In this document: positions 26,045 through 34,939 of the stretch, piece by piece
Layout: the number at the start of each line of letters is the position of its first letter
Position numbering within the stretch: the first letter of the stretch is position 1
Assembly: GCF_030915485.1 (NCBI RefSeq)
Contig: NZ_CP133266.1
Coordinates: forward strand, 992,001 to 1,056,000
Direction: 5' to 3'
Length of the DNA: 64,000 nt
DNA from: Neobacillus sp. PS3-40
GTDB lineage: Bacteria; Bacillota; Bacilli; Bacillales; Cytobacillaceae
Program-made: the position numbers and the translations under genes
Notes under the pieces: model-generated
What the model saw: only the letters and a program-made list of their open reading frames with translations
Databases searched by the model: none
Told to the model about the DNA's origin: nothing

Positions 26045-26935
26045 CTATAAATAAAGAGCAGCTAAAAAAAGCATTTCTGCGCTTTTTACTATTTTAGTGA
26101 ATTGGGATAAAGGTAAAGGATTTATCCCCTTTCCGAGCTCAATTGTAAAGCCTGGGCGCTTAAATTCCTGTATAAACCAGTCCTTAAATCCTGCATGACT
26201 ATCTATATACTGAATGGCTTTATAACCACTTACCTGTTCCAACCTTTTCGCCATTATCGCTGATTCTGGAGGTTCAAATCCTTCGTATCCCCAATAAAAT
26301 TCCTCTCCCTGAGTGTGAAAGGCTAATATATAATCAAAATGATTATTTCTTACCAAGTTAGCCATTGCAATTGCCTCTGGCTCTGATAAAGGGACATTTC
26401 CTGGATAGTCCCTTAAAGATGGCTTATCAGGTGCTTGCCCGTTTTCTTTGACAGCCTCCCATTTCGCTGGAAATTGTTTATTCAAATCTACACCACGAAT
26501 GTTTGCTTTCCAATGTATGAAATCACCACTGTCATTATTGATTTTCATAATCTCTTCTTTATATTCAAGTGGTGGACCGTTTAGGACTAAATCAACCCCG
26601 TCAGGATTAACCATAGGAACAACTGATAATTCTACATTTTCATAAAAAAATTTTGCATCAAAATCTTGGATGGCAGATTCAGTTTTAAAAGAGAGCAAAT
26701 AGCTATTTAGCAAACTCATCAACGTCATTGTAGTAATCCATTCATTGGCATGGAAAGAAGCATTCATATGGATTTTTTTCGTACCTTTTCCAATTTTAAT
26801 TTCATGGATCGGCTTACCTAAAACACTATTGCCAATTGATCCAATTGATATAAATGGATATGTTTTTTTCATATTTGCAATTGTAGCATCAAGCCACTTC
26901 GAGTCATAAGTAAAACTGCTATTAAAAATCTCCAT
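26045..26935 (-). CDS. yqgT: M14-family gamma-D-glutamyl-meso-diaminopimelate peptidase
   Basis: A zinc carboxypeptidase-fold enzyme of 296 residues, similar to endopeptidase I (EndoI) of Bacillus sphaericus, which cuts gamma-D-Glu-diaminopimelate bonds in peptidoglycan. The zinc motif is in NASFHANEWITT, later VVPMVNPDGVDLV, FHTQGEEFYWGYEGFEPP and the catalytic glutamate in GFTIELGKGINP. No LysM domain or signal peptide is seen, so it may act on internal murein peptides. The frame is open to 26998, but AGGAGGGGG puts the start at ATG 26935. Confidence 0.9.
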   Translation of the reverse strand: MEIFNSSFTYDSKWLDATIANMKKTYPFISIGSIGNSVLGKPIHEIKIGKGTKKIHMNASFHANEWITTMTLMSLLNSYLLSFKTESAIQDFDAKFFYENVELSVVPMVNPDGVDLVLNGPPLEYKEEIMKINNDSGDFIHWKANIRGVDLNKQFPAKWEAVKENGQAPDKPSLRDYPGNVPLSEPEAIAMANLVRNNHFDYILAFHTQGEEFYWGYEGFEPPESAIMAKRLEQVSGYKAIQYIDSHAGFKDWFIQEFKRPGFTIELGKGINPLPLSQFTKIVKSAEMLFLAALYL

Positions 26936-26996
26936 CTTCCCCCTCCTCGTAAAATACATATGATAAAAAAAGGAAAAGATGATCTGCTTAGCAAAC

Positions 26997-27030
26997 AATA
27001 AAAGCTTGCATATGCTGCAAACTTTTATTG
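26997..27030 (-). terminator. Terminator after glcK
   Basis: AATAAAAGcTTGC / GCAAaCTTTTATT pairs around ATATGCT. Read on the minus strand it follows glcK by about 10 bases. Confidence 0.85.
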
Positions 27031-27039
27031 TTGTGAATC

Positions 27040-28029
27040 CTATTCTTTTAGTAATCTACTTTTCACTAACCATGCCGCCCCAATAACTCCAGCATCATTT
27101 CCCAATGTTGCTAAGGCAATCTTCGTAGATTTACGAACAGCAGAAAAGGCAAAATGATCAAATTTTTCTTTTACTTGATTAAGTAATATTTCTCCTGCTC
27201 TAGAAACTCCACCACCAAGAACAACCTTTTCTGGATTTAATGTATTGGCAATTCCAGCTAATACAAGCCCGAGATAAAAAGAAACTTTCGCCATTACTTC
27301 ACTTGCTAGTGGATCGCCCTTACGTGCACAATCTATAACATTTTTAGCCGTAATAACACCTAATTGAGTATATATCTCTTTTAGTTCACCACGTGTATCC
27401 TCTTTTATTAATTCCGCATTTGCCAGCCGTACAATCCCAGTCGCAGAAGCAATAGTTTCTATGCATCCTGTTTTACCGCAATTACATGCGGCACCCCCAA
27501 TTGGGATGGCTGTAATATGCCCAATCTCGCCACCAGCCCCGTTGACCCCTTGGACGATCTCACCATTGGTAATTACACCCCCACCAATCCCAGTGCCTAG
27601 GGTGACACAGACAAGATCCTTAGCACCATTTCCAGCACCCTTCCACATTTCGCCAAGTGCGGCACAATTAGCATCATTATCAATGAATACTGGCAATGAA
27701 GTTTCAGCTCCGAGTAAGTCTCGTAATGGGAAGTTATCCTGCCAACCAAGATTAACAGTATTTAATATCACACCTGTTGTATAATTCACTGGTCCTGGAG
27801 CCCCCATCCCAATGCCCAGTAATTTTTGTTTATTCATATCAAGCTCATCAAGTTTTTGATCTATTGATTTTGCTATATTAATTGTAATATTTTTACCTTC
27901 ATTAGAATTATCAGTATTAATCTCCCATTTATGAACGATTTCCCCAACCATACTAATAAAAGCAAGCTTTGTTGTCGTTCCTCCTAAGTCTACTCCTACA
28001 ATCCATTTGTTCTGCACCATTGTCACCAT
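27040..28029 (-). CDS. glcK: ROK-family glucokinase
   Basis: Phosphorylates glucose to glucose-6-phosphate with ATP. It is about 329 residues. The phosphate loop DLGGTTTK lies near the N-terminus, followed by the ROK signature GAGGEIGHI and the zinc-binding CNCGKTGCIE. The assigned start is ATG 28029, but ATG 28020 (MVQNKWIVGVDLGG) and the following GTG are closer to the expected length, so the first few residues are uncertain. It follows yqgQ by two bases, as in B. subtilis yqgQ-glcK, so the two are cotranscribed. Confidence 0.93.
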   Translation of the reverse strand: MVTMVQNKWIVGVDLGGTTTKLAFISMVGEIVHKWEINTDNSNEGKNITINIAKSIDQKLDELDMNKQKLLGIGMGAPGPVNYTTGVILNTVNLGWQDNFPLRDLLGAETSLPVFIDNDANCAALGEMWKGAGNGAKDLVCVTLGTGIGGGVITNGEIVQGVNGAGGEIGHITAIPIGGAACNCGKTGCIETIASATGIVRLANAELIKEDTRGELKEIYTQLGVITAKNVIDCARKGDPLASEVMAKVSFYLGLVLAGIANTLNPEKVVLGGGVSRAGEILLNQVKEKFDHFAFSAVRKSTKIALATLGNDAGVIGAAWLVKSRLLKE

Positions 28030-28031
28030 CT

Positions 28032-28241
28032 TTACTTATGATTGTGTTTGTCTCTTTGTATTTGAATTTCTTGCCTTATTATCAAAATTGCCGTTTGATA
28101 TTCCCTAGTTTCTATTAACTGGGATTGATACAGTTCTTTTAGCTCTGCTTCCATAAGTTCAAGGTCTGCAACTCTGTCGCCAATATAAATGATGGTTCCG
28201 TATTTCTTCAAAAATTGTTGTATCTCATAAATCGATTTCAT
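28032..28241 (-). CDS. yqgQ: DUF910 protein YqgQ
   Basis: A 69-residue helical protein of the YqgQ/DUF910 family. It contains YDVQQ-like IYEIQQFLKKYGTIIYIGDRVADLELMEAELKELY in the usual three-helix layout. AAGGAG precedes ATG 28241. It is always linked to glcK in Bacilli, so a role close to glucokinase is plausible, but its function is unknown. Confidence 0.9.
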   Translation of the reverse strand: MKSIYEIQQFLKKYGTIIYIGDRVADLELMEAELKELYQSQLIETREYQTAILIIRQEIQIQRDKHNHK

Positions 28242-28486
28242 AATGAGCTCCTTAACTGATCAGATCAATATAATATATCTTTATTAGAATCAAGTATAAG
28301 CTAAAGACCTTCTTGCCTCAATAGTAGTGTAGCAATCATTCACAATTTTCTCTTTTACCTTTGATTTCAATTTTTAATGGATTAAAGCCTTTTTTATCTC
28401 CTTTTCTAACATTTATTTCATCTTTAATCCATACATATTAAAAAGGACAACCATGATTGCTTTAACAGTAAACAGGAAGGAAGAAA

Positions 28487-29365
28487 ATGATGAAAAAAAA
28501 CATTGTTTTATATTTAATGATACTTATTATTTTTACTGCAACAGTTTTTAATTTAAGTGGTGGTAAAGTCCAAGAAAGTATCACTTATTTCCCAATTGAT
28601 CCTAAAGTTTCCTTTCAAACAGCCTATACATCAATTACTCTTTTAAATCAAGCGAAAAACGGTCACTATACCCTGGAGTGGCAGTTAGCCTCAACCCTTG
28701 ATAGAAGAGCTTATTTACGTCAAGATATTGGTTTATTGTTTTCTAACGGAAAATTGATTGACAAATCCGGTAATTGGAAGGAAAATACAAAGTATTTAAC
28801 ACAAGAAAAAAAGATAACTAATGAAGGCAGTTCCTTTTTTCAAGCAATCACATTTCATCATGCCGAACTTCATGAAAATGACAATCAGATTTTCAGTGCA
28901 CAAACTATGTCAGCCGATCAATTATATGTAATCGATACGCCCTTCAGCCCTTTAAATTCATTTCGAACCCCCATGTCCCAAGATGAGAAAGATTGGAAAG
29001 AGGGGCTTGATCAAAAAACGAATAAACTACTTCAAAATAGTTGGAATAAGGGAATTCAGAACTTTTCCGTCAATCTCAGTCAGTATCGGACAATTCCTTT
29101 AACCAAGTTTTATTTTAAATCAAATGATAGCATCCCTGGATTTTCTACTGAAGAATCAAAAAGGATAGTTGGTAATCTATGGGAAGGACTATACAAAAAT
29201 TATTTCCTAGGAATTAAAAAAGCGAATGGCACCACCGAAACTCCAATTGGTAGCACCATCCCACTTATATTATTAGCAAAAGATAAAACACATTTATTGG
29301 TTTTAATCGAAACAGCTTCAGGCAAACCTATAATCCTCCGTCAGAAGATGGAATATGCCCATTAA
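28487..29365 (+). CDS. Unrecognised exported or membrane-anchored protein
   Basis: I do not recognise this 292-residue protein. The N-terminus has a basic start (MMKKN) and one hydrophobic stretch at about 6-23 with no lipobox, so it is a signal anchor or signal peptide. The rest is soluble, rich in polar residues, without cysteine or obvious catalytic motif. AGGAAGG precedes ATG 28487. It is the only plus-strand gene between yqgW and yqzD. Its last 38 bases overlap the 3' end of gluP on the other strand. Confidence 0.75.
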   Translation: MMKKNIVLYLMILIIFTATVFNLSGGKVQESITYFPIDPKVSFQTAYTSITLLNQAKNGHYTLEWQLASTLDRRAYLRQDIGLLFSNGKLIDKSGNWKENTKYLTQEKKITNEGSSFFQAITFHHAELHENDNQIFSAQTMSADQLYVIDTPFSPLNSFRTPMSQDEKDWKEGLDQKTNKLLQNSWNKGIQNFSVNLSQYRTIPLTKFYFKSNDSIPGFSTEESKRIVGNLWEGLYKNYFLGIKKANGTTETPIGSTIPLILLAKDKTHLLVLIETASGKPIILRQKMEYAH

Positions 29366-30887
29366 TTTCATTAACTAAATTGGCATATTTTTTTTGCTCT
29401 GGTTTTAGACGTGATGCCTTCTCTGCATATTTTTTTGCCCGTATATAATCATTCTCCTCAAGATAAATAAGGGCAAGATTATAATAGGCTTCATGGAATT
29501 TTGGCTCTAGCTTAATAGCTTTTTGCAAATGTGCCCTTGCATTAGGAAGCATTCCTTTTTTTATCTCAGTAAACGATAATAGGAAGTAAACTTGTGCAGA
29601 AGGATTTTCCGACCTTTTTTCCACATTTTTCAAAGTATTATATGCCTGGTCAAATTGATCGTTTGTAATATAATTTTGGGCAAGAATTAAATTTGAGCCT
29701 TCATCATTTGCTTTTGCTTGTGTACTAAAGCCATACGTTAACGCAGACCACACAATAATTGTTGCTATAATTAAAAATAATAATTGCATTAAAGGTTTTT
29801 TCCTTTTCGGTTGTACAATACCTGCAGCAAGGAAACCTCCAACCAAGCCTCCTAAATGGCCAGCATTATCAATTCCTGTGGAGATAAAGCCAAATGCTAG
29901 GTTGATAATTAGTACGAAAATTACATTCATACCCATTGTTTGAAAAAAAAGCTTGGAATTTATAGTACATAAATATACAAGTGCTCCTAAGCACCCAAAA
30001 ATAGCTCCACTTGCCCCGGCTGAAAGAGTTGAGCTAAATATAAAGCTGGCAATAAAACCCGATATTCCCGCAAATAGGTAGATAAATAAAAAACGACCAT
30101 TTCCATAGAGTCTTTCGACTGCTATCCCCAGGTAATATAAAGCAAGGGTATTCATTGCTAAATGCATAAAGCCTATGTGTAGAAAAACAGGTGTTAAAAA
30201 TCTCCACCATTCTCCTTCATAAATTAAAGGGTTAAATTTTGCACCATATTTAATTAAAGTATTAGTGTTTGTGCTACCTCCGTGTGTCTCAAGCCAGAAA
30301 AAAACAGCAACTTGAATGAGTATAAAAGCAAAGGTAAAAATCGGTTTAATGGAAGAAGCCTCCTCCTTTTCCAATTGTTTCTTTTTCTGCGCATTCTCTA
30401 AAGTTGAATTTTTAACAGCATCAACCTCAAGTTGAGTATATTCATCTTTGATAGGAAAATTGATTTCTTTATCAACCCACTCCGCGAGACGTTCAAATCC
30501 TGCCTCGTATTCCCCGCTCGTCATTAAAAATGAAGTAACTTTTGTTTTATTTCCTTCAGGAAGAACGAACGATTTAGCGAGGCGAAATTCATAGTCATCA
30601 ACGGGAGGGTATGGACTGACATAGATATTCACAACATTTAATTCTCTTAGCGCAAGCTGTCTACGAATTCTTTCTCCATTAGCAGCCGTAAATTCAATAT
30701 CTCTTTGGATCATATTGCTCCAATCTATTTGATGTTTAAAGATACGGATTATCTGAGCATGTTTACTCTCTAGTTTTTCTAGCCATAATTCTTGTTGATT
30801 CTCAAATAATTGTACAATCCGATAATCTTGATCGGAAATAAAAAAATAGGCCAATCTCCAAAATATGAAATCCTCTTTATATTTCAA
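29328..30887 (-). CDS. gluP: Rhomboid intramembrane serine protease with TPR domain
   Basis: A 519-residue rhomboid protease (YqgP/GluP) that cuts membrane proteins within the bilayer. An N-terminal cytoplasmic domain (about 1-180) precedes about seven membrane helices. The catalytic Ser293 is in GASGAIFG and His344 is in GHLGGLVGG. HLAMNTLALYYLG is also typical. A TPR-like region covers about 385-510 (NLILAQNYITNDQFDQAYNTL, YYNLALIYLEENDYIRAKKYAEKA). B. subtilis YqgP helps degrade the magnesium transporter MgtE. Confidence 0.95.
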   Translation of the reverse strand: MKYKEDFIFWRLAYFFISDQDYRIVQLFENQQELWLEKLESKHAQIIRIFKHQIDWSNMIQRDIEFTAANGERIRRQLALRELNVVNIYVSPYPPVDDYEFRLAKSFVLPEGNKTKVTSFLMTSGEYEAGFERLAEWVDKEINFPIKDEYTQLEVDAVKNSTLENAQKKKQLEKEEASSIKPIFTFAFILIQVAVFFWLETHGGSTNTNTLIKYGAKFNPLIYEGEWWRFLTPVFLHIGFMHLAMNTLALYYLGIAVERLYGNGRFLFIYLFAGISGFIASFIFSSTLSAGASGAIFGCLGALVYLCTINSKLFFQTMGMNVIFVLIINLAFGFISTGIDNAGHLGGLVGGFLAAGIVQPKRKKPLMQLLFLIIATIIVWSALTYGFSTQAKANDEGSNLILAQNYITNDQFDQAYNTLKNVEKRSENPSAQVYFLLSFTEIKKGMLPNARAHLQKAIKLEPKFHEAYYNLALIYLEENDYIRAKKYAEKASRLKPEQKKYANLVNEINGHIPSSDGGL

Positions 30888-31085
30888 AACTCCCCCTACC
30901 TTCCTATTAAAGTACCAAAAGCATAAATTTATTTACCTCATTCCCTATTTAATAAGGCTTTGTAAAATTATATTATAGATATAGTAATTTTTGTTCCAAA
31001 CATCAACAGATTTATGGAACAAAGACTATTATAAACAAAAAGTGAAGCTACTCATAATTTAAAAATGGAGATTCATTAAATATTT

Positions 31086-31182
31086 TTAAAGAAAACGCGC
31101 TGATTGGCGTGCCTTAGGGTGATGATTAAGCGTAGTTGCCCTTATGTGCTAGTAGAATTTATAGTTTTAAATTCCGATTAGC
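31086..31182 (+). repeat. Dispersed repeat, single diverged copy before yqgO terminator
   Basis: TTAAAGAAAACGCGCTGATTGGCGTGCC keeps the first stem with paired changes (CGCGC / GCGTG). TAGTTGCCCTTATGTGCTAGTAGAATTTAT and ATTCCGATTAGC follow. The right end directly meets the A12 run of the yqgO terminator. The 321-bp gap between gluP and yqgO otherwise holds only AT-rich sequence with the gluP promoter. Confidence 0.9.
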
Positions 31183-31183
31183 A

Positions 31184-31211
31184 AAAAAAAAAAAACCATC
31201 CATGGTTTTCA
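31184..31211 (-). terminator. Terminator after yqgO
   Basis: On the minus strand AAAACCAT / ATGGTTTT is followed by a run of T residues. It overlaps the yqgO stop codon. Confidence 0.88.
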
Positions 31212-31403
31212 CCATTGAGATGGTCCTCCAAATACTGTTTGCATCATTTTTCTTTTTACACCAGGCATTCCCATTATGGATCCAACTGCAAGGCGACGAA
31301 TCCAGCCGGTTCCGATAATAGCATTTAGTAGCCGGTATCTAAATCGATATGCAAAATATCCGGCTGTTCCAATCATAAAAATGGATGTAAACATACGTGA
31401 CAT
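31209..31403 (-). CDS. yqgO: Small YqgO-like protein
   Basis: A 64-residue basic protein with a hydrophobic N-terminal stretch (SIFMIGTAGYFAYRF) and a conserved-looking end GMPGVKRKMMQTVFGGPSQW. It sits where B. subtilis has yqgO. AGGAGGG lies ten bases before ATG 31403, so this start is preferred over the upstream ATGs at 31409 and 31439. The function is unknown. It may be cotranscribed with ldh, which ends about 24 bp away in the longer frame but starts far upstream. Confidence 0.7.
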   Translation of the reverse strand: MSRMFTSIFMIGTAGYFAYRFRYRLLNAIIGTGWIRRLAVGSIMGMPGVKRKMMQTVFGGPSQW

Positions 31404-31462
31404 CTTCATCCCTCCTGCATATAGTTTGAGATGAATCATTACATTTTATCCATTTTTTTCAC

Positions 31463-32434
<972 letters not shown>

Positions 32435-32488
32435 TTATTCATTTATGCACAGTTTAAATTGTGCTTTTATAAATTAGCTATAAATAGA

Positions 32489-32506
32489 TTGTACACTATT
32501 TCACAA
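32489..32506 (-). promoter_or_regulatory. Rex-like operator upstream of ldh
   Basis: The 18-bp TTGTACACTATTTCACAA has one perfect TTCACAA half-site and a TTGT..A opposite half, close to the Rex consensus TTGTGAAN4TTCACAA. Its position upstream of ldh matches known Rex control of lactate dehydrogenase in Firmicutes. Confidence 0.65.
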
Positions 32507-32573
32507 ACTTGAATCACTATAAGAATTTTGATGGAACCGTAATCATTTTATCAATTGTGTGACAAACAATTTT

Positions 32574-33362
32574 CTAGTCCAGTAAGCGAAAACAACCGAG
32601 TGCTACTACGACAGCCAATAAACCAGAAAGAAAATTAACCATATCATTATCAATTAAAGGAAAACCTTTTATTCTAACAGTTGCTTTTTGGCAATGTCTC
32701 CGTTTCTCCGTCTCAATTCCACAAGTCGAACAAATAAATGCTTGCTGATAAAATGCACCGATTAATGTATCAAAAAGATTCCCAATGTAACCGAATGTAA
32801 AAACCATCATACTAGCCAAAATACTCAAATGAAATAACATAAACACAAGTAAAGAAATCAACATGGAACCTGTTAGTGCTGCAAGACTTCCTAGTAAACT
32901 AACCGCTCCAGATGTCCCCTTCTCTACTCGCTTAAACGTTCGAATATAGATTGGATCCCTTTGACTTAATGATCCTATTTCAGATGCCCATGTATCAGAA
33001 TTTGCGCTTGCTATTGCTATTGCAAAGGCAAGTAGCCATTGAGGTTCTTTATTAAAATAATAAAGAATGCTAAATAAGGCGGCTGTTCCCCCATTTGCAA
33101 GAACCTGACGCCAATCTCTCTTAGCCCCTTTTGCTAATTTTTCTTCCATTGTTGTTTTAATCCTGCTTTTATATTTGGACCATAAACTGGAGGTCGCAAA
33201 AAAAGTCCCCAAAAGCAATAAACCTTTTGCACCAAAGCCACTAAATACTGCTAGACCTATAAAGGAAGCAGTTGCAGCACCTGATGCAGTCAGCAATTTT
33301 ACTAAATATCCAACAACACATGTTAACAGAATCAATAGAAAAAAGAAAAAGGTATCGGTCAT
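32574..33362 (-). CDS. DUF92 (TMEM19-type) membrane protein
   Basis: A 262-residue polytopic membrane protein of the DUF92 family, with motifs FGAKGLLLLGTFFATSSLWSKYK, GQ-like RDWRQVLANGG, ANSDTWASEIG and LGSLAALTGS. One archaeal and plant relative is a phytyl-phosphate kinase (VTE6-like), so a polyprenyl-phosphate role is possible; that is inference. The start overlaps the yqgN stop (ATGA), so it is the second gene of that operon. Confidence 0.85.
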   Translation of the reverse strand: MTDTFFFFLLILLTCVVGYLVKLLTASGAATASFIGLAVFSGFGAKGLLLLGTFFATSSLWSKYKSRIKTTMEEKLAKGAKRDWRQVLANGGTAALFSILYYFNKEPQWLLAFAIAIASANSDTWASEIGSLSQRDPIYIRTFKRVEKGTSGAVSLLGSLAALTGSMLISLLVFMLFHLSILASMMVFTFGYIGNLFDTLIGAFYQQAFICSTCGIETEKRRHCQKATVRIKGFPLIDNDMVNFLSGLLAVVVALGCFRLLD

Positions 33363-33925
33363 TTCACTTTTATTATTTTACTATTCGTAATAATTTTCGC
33401 AATTGGCATATCATGAGCTTCTACATTCATTTGGGGAATTATCTGCATATCAAAAGCAAGAGTAACTGTTTTCCCTGAGTAAGTTTTCATATAACGGTCG
33501 TAGTATCCACCACCAAAGCCAATTCGATACCCTTCTTCTGTGTAAGCTAATCCTGGAACAATCAAAAGATCAATTTTGCTTGATTCAACGATCTCCGTAG
33601 CCTCTTCCATGGGTTCCAATAGACCATAAAATACCGATTCCAATTGTGAAAATTCTGACAAAAGACGAAAAATCATTTTCTTTTCTTTAGGATAACATTT
33701 GGGGACGACAACCTTTTTTCCTTGTTCCCATGCCTTTCTTATGATCTGGTATGTATCTACTTCAGGAGTCTTTGAAATCGTGATTCCGATTGTATTAGCC
33801 TGTTTCCACTCTTCATCCTCAAATAATTTCTTAGCAATTTTATATGAAAAGTCTTCGTAAAGGGGTTTTGTGAGTTTTGAAAGCGTTTCTCTCATTTGTG
33901 TTCGCAGTACCTTTTTATCGTGCAT
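33359..33925 (-). CDS. yqgN: 5-formyltetrahydrofolate cyclo-ligase
   Basis: Converts 5-formyl-THF to 5,10-methenyl-THF with ATP, which recycles a folate storage form. At 188 residues it is a normal length. The N-terminal basic helix KKVLRTQMRETLSKLT, IGITISKTPEVDT and the nucleotide loop GLAYTEEGYRIGFGGGYYDRYM are diagnostic. AGGAGGG precedes the ATG at 33925. It is translationally coupled to the DUF92 gene and lies 71 bp downstream of rpmG. Confidence 0.95.
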   Translation of the reverse strand: MHDKKVLRTQMRETLSKLTKPLYEDFSYKIAKKLFEDEEWKQANTIGITISKTPEVDTYQIIRKAWEQGKKVVVPKCYPKEKKMIFRLLSEFSQLESVFYGLLEPMEEATEIVESSKIDLLIVPGLAYTEEGYRIGFGGGYYDRYMKTYSGKTVTLAFDMQIIPQMNVEAHDMPIAKIITNSKIIKVK

Positions 33926-33967
33926 TATAAACCCTCCTAATGATAGGTGAATCTAATTTTTCGCAAC

Positions 33968-34000
33968 AAAAAAAACAGCAGGAAACCTCCCACTGCTTAT
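33968..34000 (-). terminator. Terminator after rpmG
   Basis: On the minus strand GCAGtGGgagg..CCtGCtG can pair and is followed by TTTTTTTTGTT. The stem has mismatches, so it is weaker than others in the window. Confidence 0.6.
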
Positions 34001-34146
34001 TTTGTTTCGCGATGTGCTGTTGTGCGTTTTTCTCTTGGGCAATATTTCTTAAGCTCAAGACGATCTGGATTATTGCGTTTATTTTTTGTTGAAATATAGT
34101 TACGATCTCCACACTCGGTGCAAGCTAACGTAATATTAACACGCAT
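33997..34146 (-). CDS. rpmG: 50S ribosomal protein bL33
   Basis: The 49-residue ribosomal protein [20 protein letters not shown]...[17 protein letters not shown]. Cys9, Cys12 and Cys36 are seen; the fourth cysteine of the usual zinc site is replaced, as in B. subtilis RpmGA. The open frame extends upstream to 34215, but GGAGGG lies directly before ATG 34146. Confidence 0.96.
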   Translation of the reverse strand: MRVNITLACTECGDRNYISTKNKRNNPDRLELKKYCPREKRTTAHRETK

Positions 34147-34237
34147 GTTTATTTCCCTCCAAACTATTTCCAAGCTAGTTCGTTCATACGACTTTTCTAT
34201 AATATCACTTTTCAAATGGAAATGCTAGTCTGTTTTT

Positions 34238-34300
34238 CAAAGAAAACTCAACAATAGGTTAGGACTTGGCATTGTTGCAATTATGCAAAAATAGATTACC
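34238..34300 (+). repeat. Degenerate copy of the dispersed repeat
   Basis: CAAAGAAAACTCAACAATAGG and GCATTGTTGCAATTATGCAAAAATAG preserve the first block and the TTGCacTTATGC block in the same order and orientation as the intact copies, with the stems decayed. It lies just beyond the 3' end of the gene at 34319-34939. Confidence 0.45.
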
Positions 34301-34318
34301 TAAACTTTCGATAATAAT

Positions 34319-34939
34319 TTATCCTTTCCTAGTTGCTAAAAGTGCTTTATCAAGCAAAATCAATTCATTTTTGCTTTTTCCTTTTATGCTCCATGTACTA
34401 ATTTTGACTGTCTCATAAGGCTTAATGAATATTTTCATCGCTAAAATACTAGCGGGATCCCCTTTTGCCATTGGTTGGTATTTTAAATTCCCTTTTTCCT
34501 GGCAGTTCCATACCTGGTCAGTAAAAACCTTTCGGTACGGCTGTATTGAATACTCTACTATTCCGACGCCATTACTCTGTCCATTAACTAAATAAACATT
34601 CTTATCTGTTAGATGAAATACAACATTTTCTACTGGAGAAACAAAAGAAAATTGATCTGGAGAAATATGAGAGCAATGATGAATGGTTAAAACTTTCATT
34701 TCTTTTATCTTACTGCTGTGATTACTAACATAAAGATTAAAAAAACGGATTTTCGAATGGATCTGTTCCTGTTTTACTTTTACAATTACTTCTTCATCAT
34801 AAATTACTTTCTCTCTACTATTTTTTAACCAATAACAATTTCCATTTATCCAGACGCCAGGAATATAGTCAAGTTGTTCTATAAGTGGAGCAGGCATATC
34901 TCGATGATCACTATTTTTTAGTTCAATTAATTCCATCAT
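34319..34939 (-). CDS. Unrecognised protein, last gene of the GT4 cassette
   Basis: I do not recognise this 206-residue soluble protein. It is rich in beta-strand-like segments (RFFNLYVSNHSSKIKEMKVLTIHH, FHLTDKNVYLVNGQSNGVGIVEYSI) with no membrane helix and no obvious active site. The start overlaps the end of the GT4 gene by 17 bp, with GGTGGTG seven bases upstream, so it is translationally coupled and likely works with the glycosyltransferase. Confidence 0.7.
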   Translation of the reverse strand: MMELIELKNSDHRDMPAPLIEQLDYIPGVWINGNCYWLKNSREKVIYDEEVIVKVKQEQIHSKIRFFNLYVSNHSSKIKEMKVLTIHHCSHISPDQFSFVSPVENVVFHLTDKNVYLVNGQSNGVGIVEYSIQPYRKVFTDQVWNCQEKGNLKYQPMAKGDPASILAMKIFIKPYETVKISTWSIKGKSKNELILLDKALLATRKG

